The notes below the pieces were generated by a model. The model saw only the letters and a list, made by a program, of their open reading frames with translations, was not told the origin of the DNA and searched no databases. The position numbers and the translations under genes were made by a program. From positions 13,738,983 to 13,802,982 of the forward strand of contig NC_087077.1 of NCBI RefSeq assembly GCF_026151205.1: a DNA stretch of 64,000 nt, in the 5' to 3' direction. The DNA is from Bolinopsis microptera (Eukaryota > Ctenophora > Tentaculata > Lobata > Bolinopsidae). This document shows positions 58,301 through 64,000 of this stretch, one piece after another (positions within the stretch are counted from its first letter, which is position 1; every line of letters starts with the position of its first letter).

Positions 58301-60104
58301 TTGGCAGGGGCATCAGCTCAAAGCTGGGCTTGTTCAACTCTTGTTGGATCTTGTCTAACGTGCCCCAGTCCTCTTCAAACTGTATCCACACATATTGTGG
58401 TGATATCACCTGGCTTATCTGATGGAACATTGAGATATTATCACCTAAATTGTCTGATAGAACATCGAAACTTGATATTTTGTCGAATCTGGAATGTAAT
58501 TTTTCGTAAAATATAAGAATGTACGCAATGTTGCAGAATGTATTTTTAAACACAGTCCTCTCACCCGGCAAGTGTCTAAGATAGCATCAGTGTGTAGTGA
58601 GTCTGGACTGTAAGATCTAAAGTGCGGAACTGAGCAGATGTTGTGAGAAAACAGCAGTTCTGATACCAGCATGTTACCTGAAATTAGAGACAAGATGCAA
58701 CTAGACTGGAGAAATGTTACATGAAACACGACTTATATTGAGAAATAAACCAGGATTCCAGGAAAAGCTAAGGTTCCAGGAAAAGCTAGGATTCCAGGAA
58801 AAGCTAGGAATCGGGCAGTTCTGAGACGTAACCAGTTAACTTCATGTCTACAAGATAAGAGCAAAGAACAGTGTAGCCTTTTTACCATGTTCAGTAGTCA
58901 GCACCACCTCAAGTAACTCCCCGTATCTCGTCTTTTTATTCGATATCTTCTTTCTCAGCATCTGAGCGTAATATACTGTGTTATTCAACATGTAGAAACA
59001 TTCACAGAACATATAAAAACAGGAACTTTAATGAACTAATTTAGGGAAAATAGTATTGCCTCGTTTTTTGATGAGTTTTAAATGAAGCCTTTAGAAATAA
59101 GTTTAAATAATACTAGAAGCGGGAAGAAGTACAACCCTGATAAAATTGTTCTACTTTTAAATATAAATAAATGTAAAAAGGGGTTAAAATTAACCCTCCC
59201 CCAGCCTTCCTCTGTTTCATACCCCGAATGTGTTCCCAGAAAGGTGCTGGTGAGCAGTTGCAGTTTGTTGTTTGGACCAGGTGGTGGTCAGGTTGTCAAG
59301 GCAACAGTACACGTGCTTGTTCTTAGCGTCCACTAGATCCAACAGTCTGCTTAGTTCCTCTGAAAAAACTCTCGTTTTAGATGAGATCTGTGAGCGGGTA
59401 TTTCCTTCAACTTGTCATCATAATTTATTGCCCAATTAGACAAATTTATCGCCGCAATCATTCTAGAACTTAGGAAGTCAGTGCTTGCTTTTTACGTTAA
59501 AAGTTAAATCATAAAACGCATTTCGGTCAAGATCTCAGCAATGTGTTATGAATAGGTAAAACTGATATAACTATAAGTATAACACACCGGTATGGATGAT
59601 ATTGAGACTAAGAAACATCACAGTATCATGCTCCAGTACCATATCCAGGATACGGAGACACACCACATGGAGCTGGAACTTAAGAGAGCCGGAGTTCCTG
59701 ACATAGGTCAGTGTGTGCCCGTCATCTGACCTAGTGTAGTTCCACACCGCCTTCAGTAGGTCGCAGAATTCTCTTGTTAACAACTGGGGAGGGGAGGGGT
59801 TACGTTTCTAAATGACATTATTTTGAAATTATAATCTTTAATTTTGTAATAAAACCTCATTGAGGATAAAGTGAAAGTACGCGGTAATACGCACACGTAC
59901 AATGTACATTGTAATTTAAGATAATCAGCAGAAACATACCTCACGAATAACGTCAGGTCTCTTCATAAACTCTAACAAACCCCTCAATATCTCGAGCCGA
60001 GTTCGAGCATTAGGCCGGACAATCAACAACTTCTTGGAGTACTCTCGGAGTGCGTGGAGCATGTTACCTTCGGTACATGAAGCAAAGCAATCAGTCAGCA
60101 TCAT
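47345..60104 (-). CDS. helical-repeat, Tudor and Schlafen AlbA_2 domain protein (about 740 aa, 8 exons)
   Basis: Exons (minus) are 60104-59940, 59783-59588, 59359-59223, 58961-58886, 58677-58565, 58488-58226, 48748-48557 and 48429-47345. Phases agree except between exons 5 and 6. The first ~280 residues are helical and ARM-like. Exons 6 and 7 together form a Tudor domain: D-V-I-V-R-L-S-V-T-G-F-T-F-R-A-R-I-L-E at the exon 6 end, and E-V-L-A-I-D-F-G-W-T-C-T-V-P at the exon 7 start, joined in phase 1. More ARM-like helices follow (residues ~380-520), then a Schlafen-type AlbA_2 domain (~555-690) with E-I-A-K-E-L-I-S-M-L-N and K-G-G-D-I-F-V-G-V. In exon 8 a shift near 48270 is reversed near 47830, so the outer frame is kept. 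Tudor modules bind methylarginine on germline RNP proteins; AlbA_2 folds can be RNases. Intron 6 (~9.5 kb) holds the helicase gene and transposons. The start ATG is provisional; more 5' exons may exist. Confidence 0.68.
49301..51571 (-). CDS. SF1 helicase with N-terminal PD-(D/E)XK nuclease domain
   Basis: Open for 756 codons from 51571; the first ATG is at 51307, but the frame upstream of it is clearly coding (its residues complete the nuclease fold), so the true start or first exon lies upstream and is unseen. Near 51340-51270, E-G-E-C-D-F-V-V is followed by V-A-V-F-E-V-K-G, the D...ExK pattern of NERD/PD-(D/E)XK nucleases. Counting from the ATG: Walker A E-G-P-A-G-S-G-K-T at ~213, Walker B Y-I-F-V-D-D-Y-Q at ~335, and the SF1 motif VI-like S-G-I-S-R-A-R-V-Y at ~586. 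It ends in a Lys/Arg tail encoded by a poly-purine run. It lies inside intron 6 of the Tudor/AlbA_2 gene, same strand. Group III Schlafens also join a nuclease-like core to an SF1 helicase, so antiviral or RNA-control roles are conceivable (inference). Confidence 0.8.
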   Translation of the reverse strand, partial: TPKDSLEGANVQEKKHQDGYVAEVELYRYFEETKGNHLVVHQLEYTHEQYSVFLPEHHCNTKKCKKGPEKHLCHKKAREIEGECDFVVMGDHYVAVFEVKGLSLQQTNEDNIKFKGCCDSALTQRKRTKDFIKSIEPSVMIFEFTVFPNISKDEVDESYLCDETILFSNDLMNLVSIVDSCEERSSLGTVSVMDGSRCCLLGLWCINLENKWDFNSCSFPKCLKDVDEKLRYALITRKLVDEAKSEEYPKKGKWKGKIKKYPYNPEMVDAPQLFKDYLKINSLTKDQLDAFQSDERFLWVEGPAGSGKTIVMLGKVIDLALTTPPEERILVILTGSLMPKRFPAAVRQLEILNDINDTVKCEMITYEYSNEHKKDYIVKYNQFVVDCILSYQMTVCTSKIVLLIVGKGLAKDTQSFLRKFDYIFVDDYQLLVNRTGSDLNYARLAGCAGENIISDGLFHVVKKSDSNNTSIWVFCDELQSYTNVKFQKYPFKFNLNREEFKRCFANLDLSVNLRNAYEISSVLSIIKEHDEIMDISENIPVNRNQKQDIGHFLRASKPVIYLLTDDNTATWKEILVKELEKVKGPDSYLENKDIAVIIYAGIDQHEHTQITVTSVLSMWNEKDNEIMMMWNANSTSAEWPAIIYIHTCTPSIRYAPDESENKFTLSNIIPNLYSGISRARVYSAAIMRDYNATNICKYDEQLIEELKQRRDVCRIIEFETPQNPSETMALKKQLQDDKSNKIKRKKKKKKKKKKRR
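51575..52129. other. region upstream of the helicase ORF
   Basis: No clear upstream exon or promoter found; a short ATG frame around 51600-51660 (minus) is not convincingly coding. Confidence 0.3.
52162..52381. mobile_element. second poly-G/poly-C-ended insertion (220 bp)
   Basis: Begins with 32 G and ends with 63 C, and sits in an 8-bp (CTTACTAG)n array. CTAGCTT (or TAGCTT, the boundary C being ambiguous) flanks both sides, as expected for a 6-7-bp target duplication, although the tandem array makes this weaker evidence than at 7254. The interior has CTACTTTATCTTACTTTATTCTACG near the left and CTACCTTTATTCTACTTGC near the right. No ORF. Confidence 0.6.
52382..52525 (+). repeat. direct repeat R1 of a ~2-kb tandem duplication
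   Basis: Matches 54347-54500 in direct orientation (shared GATGCGATGGAAGTGGTGAA-type core with few differences). Confidence 0.8.
52697..54340. mobile_element. transposon-related copy A, interrupted by a palindrome
   Basis: Starts CTGCCGTTTTCTGACAAAAG like the 3.0-kb element at 54810 and parallels its first ~600 bp, first as 52697-53113, then resuming at 54156-54340 (AAAGTGCACCAACATTAGTG). The 1.04-kb palindrome sits between. Confidence 0.75.
53114..54155. repeat. 1.04-kb near-perfect palindrome (arms about 500 bp)
   Basis: GCATACACC at 53114 is mirrored by GGTGTATGC ending at 54155, and the whole interval reads as inverted copies around a centre near 53630 (for example GGTCCAATAGATCTGAAG on the right against CTTCAGATCTATTGGACC on the left). 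By eye the arms are above 90% identical. Transcription in either direction would give a long hairpin RNA. Confidence 0.88.
54347..54500 (+). repeat. direct repeat R2 of a ~2-kb tandem duplication
   Basis: Second copy of the 52382-52525 segment, followed by unrelated sequence and then the element at 54810. Confidence 0.8.
54810..57829. mobile_element. 3.0-kb DNA transposon with CTGCCGTTTTCTGAC ends
   Basis: The left end CTGCCGTTTTCTGACAAAAG and right end CTTTTGTCAGAAAACGGCAG are inverted repeats of about 33 bp; TGTA flanks both sides (54806-54809 and 57830-57833) as a possible 4-bp target duplication. It encloses a broken transposase at 56795-57430. A ~56-bp internal palindrome at 57527-57582 is built from two further copies of the terminal sequence head to head. 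It lies in intron 6 of the Tudor/AlbA_2 gene. Confidence 0.78.
56795..57430 (-). pseudogene. DDE transposase-like remnant
   Basis: One frame reads W-A-D-N-C-S-A-Q-N-K-C-W-T-L-F, the D-N-C-x-x-Q-N-K block of transposon DDE/RNase H folds. A shifted frame continues with L-E-P-G-H-T-F-I-S-A-D-S-F-H-H-K-V-E, the G-H-T...D...H...V-E block that follows it in these proteins. The frame break lies near 57265. More weakly related sequence extends to about 56795. The N-terminal DNA-binding part was not found. Confidence 0.7.
58747..58810. repeat. ~20-bp repeat (GATTCCAGGAAAAGCTAG), three copies
   Basis: Three adjacent units in the intron between exons 5 and 4 of the Tudor/AlbA_2 gene. Confidence 0.8.
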
Positions 60105-60799
60105 ATTGATAGAATGTAGTACGTAGTATAGAACACAAAGCAGAATAATGGAGGGCAGTATTAAATTTTGAGAAAGAGATTGAAAACCACTGCCTGAAAT
60201 CAACCAGGTCCCTAGCCTATGGTTACACATACTGGCATCACGTGACTACAAGAAACTATATATCAGATCCAGGAACACTGTCACAATCCCATGGTAACAG
60301 TACGGTTACCATAGCAACACGCTTCCAGGGATACTAGACCCTTGTTTATTATGTAAGTGATAGCTGGAGCATTAAGTGGCAGTTTAAATTACAAGGTGAA
60401 GCTTTCAGGTTAACACTTTTTACATCGTTTGGTTTTAAATTAAAATTTCAATGAAATAATAGGAAACTTAATATCAATAATACGCCAGAGTTTATTGTAA
60501 AATGATGATTGATCACATTCAATTATATGATACATCTGTAAGTCTGATACATAAAATATTGTACTGTTTAATAAAGAGTAAAATAGTAGTAACTATTCTG
60601 CGATATACATGATAACTTTATGAGGGTCGATCTATGTTTTAAAACTATTCCCATAAAAATAATAAAAAATCAATTTAGAATCGTTTTTAGTCTGTCACAC
60701 CCAATTCAGTCCTCTCACCTTCAGCTAGCTTTCACAATAAGAGGACGAGAGGTCCTTATTATATTATATTAACAATTACTCTGTTTGCACAAAAGACAG
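60105..60799. other. region upstream of the Tudor/AlbA_2 gene
   Basis: The frame of exon 1 remains open to about 60230, so the start may be further upstream. No other supportable feature. Confidence 0.35.
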
Positions 60800-61834
60800 T
60801 CACCCCAAAATAAATTCGTCGGATAAAACATACGGTCCAGTTAGTTCACGATCAACAGACTTCAGCACCACAATCTCATCTCCAACCTTCACCTTACCTG
60901 GTCGCAACACCTTCCAGTAACTTCCAAAACAAGCCCTGTTTCGTGTATCCCTGAACGGTCCATGTTTAAAGACAGTGTCATACACCTTGGTGTCCATTTC
61001 ACCTTTAAAAGCATTGATAACCCCACATCTAGGACTCATGAACGTTTGCTCCAACTCCAGCTGATCCCCAATTCTGACAACTTTCCAGAGGTTCTCTGCC
61101 CCAGCCTCACATCCAGTAACCACCACACTCGGTCTGAACCTTTCCATTTCCACTGCAGTACCTGCCTCCGCGTTCATCCTGTCCAACGTGCTCACGGAAG
61201 TTATAAGAACAGGAGGTATTGCTGCTGGTTTCTTATTTGGTGCTCTGTACACAGGGAAGTTGTGTTCACCTGATAGTTTTCTATCTGGTACATAGAGTAG
61301 GGTTACTGGTTGTCCACCAAGAACAGCAGTCATCCAATTGCCAGCCTCCTCACCAGCGTTTATATACTCCCTGTCATCGGAGAGCAGATCATCATTGAAC
61401 TTCAACCCAAAGATTCGTTCTCCAGACACAATTTCACGCAGGCACAAGATCAAATCATCGTGTCCTTGACAGGAGATGCACATCTTCTCACAAGAGGGAT
61501 CAGTAAAGGTGCATGATATGCTGGTTAACTTGCTTCCCAGCTTTGTATTCCCATAAAGCCGAGCTATTTCAGGGTTTTTAACATACACAGCCAGACGTTT
61601 GTTGTGCTTGAGGCCGACTGTTGTAACGTCCCATGATTCTACGGATAGCATCTTTGTTGTTCTGATCGGAGCAACATTTACTTTACTGACGATACCAACA
61701 ATTTCTTGTTTGTCATGATGGAGGTATCTCTGCACTGTTTCGATGACTGCCAAGGTACCATTCATTGCCACGATAGGAATGAAAAGCAATGATTTAATAT
61801 GATTTTCAAGAAACTGGATCGTAGTTTCTGTCAT
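60800..61834 (-). CDS. mARC-like MOSC-domain protein (344 aa, intronless)
   Basis: Start set at the ATG at 61834; the longer frame begins at a TTG in a simple repeat. A hydrophobic segment (residues ~15-32) could be the N-terminal membrane anchor typical of mARC proteins. The MOSC_N beta-barrel follows (V-G-I-V-S-K-V-N-V-A-P-I-R), then the MOSC domain (R-F-R-P-S-V-V-V-T-G, then M-S-P-R-C-G-V near residue 269, matching the position of the molybdenum-binding Cys in vertebrate mARC, and G-S-Y-W-K-V-L-R-P-G). The family reduces N-hydroxylated compounds at the mitochondrial outer membrane with cytochrome b5. An acceptor-like TTTCCAG just upstream of the ATG may mark a 5' UTR intron. A paralogue follows at the window edge. 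Confidence 0.88.
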   Translation of the reverse strand: MTETTIQFLENHIKSLLFIPIVAMNGTLAVIETVQRYLHHDKQEIVGIVSKVNVAPIRTTKMLSVESWDVTTVGLKHNKRLAVYVKNPEIARLYGNTKLGSKLTSISCTFTDPSCEKMCISCQGHDDLILCLREIVSGERIFGLKFNDDLLSDDREYINAGEEAGNWMTAVLGGQPVTLLYVPDRKLSGEHNFPVYRAPNKKPAAIPPVLITSVSTLDRMNAEAGTAVEMERFRPSVVVTGCEAGAENLWKVVRIGDQLELEQTFMSPRCGVINAFKGEMDTKVYDTVFKHGPFRDTRNRACFGSYWKVLRPGKVKVGDEIVVLKSVDRELTGPYVLSDEFILG

Positions 61835-61989
61835 GTTGTACACAGAGTTTCTGGAAACAAAGAATTGGTATGTTGTAGAACAATTATTGTTATTGTTGAA
61901 CAATTATTGTTATTGTTGAACAATTGAGGTCAAAATGAAAAGTTTTTATTGTTGGACAATTCTAATTGTTGATCAATAGTACTGTAGCT

Positions 61990-62690
61990 ATTCTGGACCG
62001 CTTCAATGGGCAACCAGGTTGGATGGGATCAATAGTTTGTTCTGAAGCTATTGAAACTGAATGATTGGTATTTTTATGAACATAGTTGTTTTCAGAGAAT
62101 TGGGTTCAAGTTCAAAGAAAATCCTGGACCACTTCAATGGGCAACCAGGTTGGATGGGATCAATAGTTTGTTCTGAAGCTATTGAAACTGAATGATTGGT
62201 ATTTTTATGAACATAGTTGTTTTCAGAGAATTGGGTTCAAGTTCAAAGAAAATCCTGGACCACTTCAATGGGCAACCAGGTTGGATGGGATCAATAGTTT
62301 GTTCTGAAGCTATTGAAACTGAATGATTGGTATTTTTATGAACGTAGTTGTTTTCAGAGAATTGGGTTCAAGTTCAAAGAAAATCCTGAACCACTTCAAT
62401 GGGCAACCAGGTAGGATGGGATTAATCATCAATAGTTTGTTCTGAAGCTATTGAAACTGAATGATTGGTATTTTTATGAACATAGTTGTTTTCAGAGAAT
62501 TGGGTTCAAGTTCAAAGAAAATCCTGAACCACTTCAATGGGCAACCAGGTAGGATGGGATTAATCATCAATAGTTTGTTCTGAAGCTATTGAAACTGAAT
62601 GATTGGTATTTTTATGAACATAGTTGTTTTCAGAGAATTGGGTTCAAGTTCAAAGAAAATACTGAATCACTTCAATGGGCAACCAGGTAG
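61990..62690. repeat. 131-137-bp satellite, about 5.4 units
   Basis: Units start near 61994, 62125, 62256, then about 62387, 62524 and 62660, core ACTTCAATGGGCAACCAGG; later units have an ATCATCAAT insertion. A single diverged unit recurs at 63180-63240. Confidence 0.92.
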
Positions 62691-63807
62691 GATGGGAATC
62701 AATGAGGTTTAACTGAATAGGTCAAGTAACAGTAATAGAACATTCAATTTACGGTAAAATGTAACCGTTCAAATTGAAAACCTTTTTCAATTTCGAATGA
62801 GTACGATATAGAAAGCAAATATTTCATCACAGCTTTATCTCCGTTTTCTCTTTTGTTAATCTCTGAACTCTATTATTATTGTTCTAGCTCCATATGAACA
62901 GGGGGAACTTTAGTGCATGCCCTTCCTAAATTCCTAGGATTTCAATGAAACCCTTCTCCCTGTGTAAAAAGCTTGGGTGATGAAAATAGAACGGCCAAAA
63001 ATCTTTCCCAGAGGGAATTCTAATATTGGGACCGATATCCAGCTGAGTAAGGTTAAAACTTCAAACTCGACTGGGGGAATCTGGTACTAAACTCTCATGA
63101 GATACTGAAGAGTATTGTTGTCGAATGTCGTTGTGCTATTGCAGTTTTAATAGCAAAATTTTCTATTAAAACTGAATGATGGTTCAAGTTCAAAGTAAAT
63201 TCCAGACCACTTCAATGGGTAACCGGTTGGATGGGATTCAATGAGGTTTTAAAATAGTTGAGTAAAAGCAAATTTAGAACAATCCACTTACAGTAAAATG
63301 TAACCTCTCAAAGTGATTCTCACTTTTATTTTCTTTACTGAACAAATCGAGTAAGTATATAGAAATCAGATGTTTCATAGTGCTTTATACCTGTTTTATT
63401 TCACAGCAATCTCTGATGATATGATGTTTATCATATTCTACCTCTCAAATGCTTAGGGAAGTATGAGCATCCCTCCTGCTCCTAATGCCAGCCTTTCCTG
63501 TCAGTTTGTTTAATTGATTATTTGTTTAATTGAGTTATTTTCACTCTGGGAAAGTTCCCATAGCCGAGGATCATATTGGCTAATGATCCAGTAGTATAGT
63601 CAACTACCTTTCCCAAACTGACACCCATCTCCTGACGAGGCAGGGGAGTGTCATTGATCCATTGTTAACTACGTCAGGTGATAGCAGTGGTGGAAATAGT
63701 AAGGTCCCCCCTGGCAAGCCAAAAGGGTACGACCCCCTAATATGATCCCCAGATTGATAATTATAAATAGGTATCAGATATAAGTCTTACAGATATAATG
63801 CATCATT
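62691..63807. other. intergenic between the tandem mARC-like genes
   Basis: Two diverged copies of an upstream segment (AGTAAAATGTAACC and following) lie at about 62745 and 63290, showing that the gene and its 5' flank were duplicated together. No additional gene. Confidence 0.5.
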
Positions 63808-64000
63808 TTATCCCACTACAAACTGATCTGTCAGGCTGTACGGGCCAGTTATGTTGCTCTCTAAGGACTTCAATAGCATGACTTTATCTCCAACATGAAC
63901 ATCCCCTGGTCTAAGAACCTTCCAATAGCTTCCAAAACAGGGTCTGTTCCGCATGTCCCTAAAAGGTCCTTGCTTGTATATTGTATCATATACCTTTGGG
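63808..64000 (-). CDS. second mARC-like MOSC-domain gene, 3' end only
   Basis: Sixty-three C-terminal codons plus a TAA stop at 63808-63810; the frame runs off the window. It aligns with the end of the 60800-61834 protein (Q-G-P-F-R-D-M-R-N-R-P-C-F-G-S-Y-W-K-V-L), so it is a tandem paralogue in the same orientation, about 2 kb upstream. Confidence 0.88.
   Translation of the reverse strand, partial: PKVYDTIYKQGPFRDMRNRPCFGSYWKVLRPGDVHVGDKVMLLKSLESNITGPYSLTDQFVVG

Noticed and set aside
58206..58571. Long ORF as a separate intronless gene
   Set aside because: It reads through a 76-bp intron; the coding part is exon 6 of the Tudor/AlbA_2 gene.

Overview
This window is nuclear DNA from an AT-rich invertebrate animal. 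Genes have GT-AG introns. Gene content is animal-like: a rhodopsin-type GPCR, zona pellucida and Tudor domains, and SLC18B1-, MPPED- and mARC-like enzymes. The DNA is crowded with minisatellites, MITEs, fold-back elements and long poly-G/poly-C runs. A cnidarian or another early-branching or marine invertebrate would fit, but the phylum cannot be fixed from this window alone. I built the gene models by hand from splice signals, reading phase and protein-family resemblance; no search was run.

Layout. 1-8 kb: 20-bp and 13-bp minisatellites, then a secreted LamG-ZP gene whose stop codon lies in the first unit of a 52-bp satellite, itself interrupted by a poly-G/poly-C-ended insertion. 8-17 kb: a four-exon secreted N-formylglutamate-amidohydrolase-like gene (minus strand), a Ty3-like LTR retrotransposon with a hAT-type MITE inside it, an intronless GPCR carrying two frameshifts, and a pseudogene copy of the amidohydrolase last exon. 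17-24 kb: a three-exon gene for a 126-aa protein I do not recognise, whose 5.6-kb intron holds an antisense CR1/Jockey-type LINE with an esterase ORF. 24-36 kb: a 1.26-kb GC-rich inverted-repeat element, a small two-exon gene, a seven-exon MPPED-like metallophosphoesterase gene (minus strand) and an otherwise gene-poor stretch. 36-47 kb: a nine-exon SLC18B1-like transporter, an intronless GNAT acyltransferase (minus strand), and a broken second transporter boxed by a ~330-bp inverted repeat. 47-60 kb: one long minus-strand gene joining helical repeats, a Tudor domain and a Schlafen-type AlbA_2 domain; its ~9.5-kb intron contains a complete SF1 helicase/PD-(D/E)XK nuclease gene, a 1.04-kb palindrome and a 3.0-kb DDE transposon. 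60-64 kb: two tandem mARC-like MOSC genes, the second cut by the window edge.

The most interesting locus is 47-60 kb. Tudor domains are typical of germline small-RNA proteins, and Schlafen-fold domains are the catalytic parts of the nematode piRNA-precursor nuclease. Their apparent fusion here, with a nested helicase-nuclease gene, is a candidate small-RNA or anti-transposon locus (inference).

Single-base frameshifts recur in otherwise well-kept ORFs (ZP, GPCR and Tudor genes). Residual indel errors in the assembly should be considered before calling these pseudogenes.
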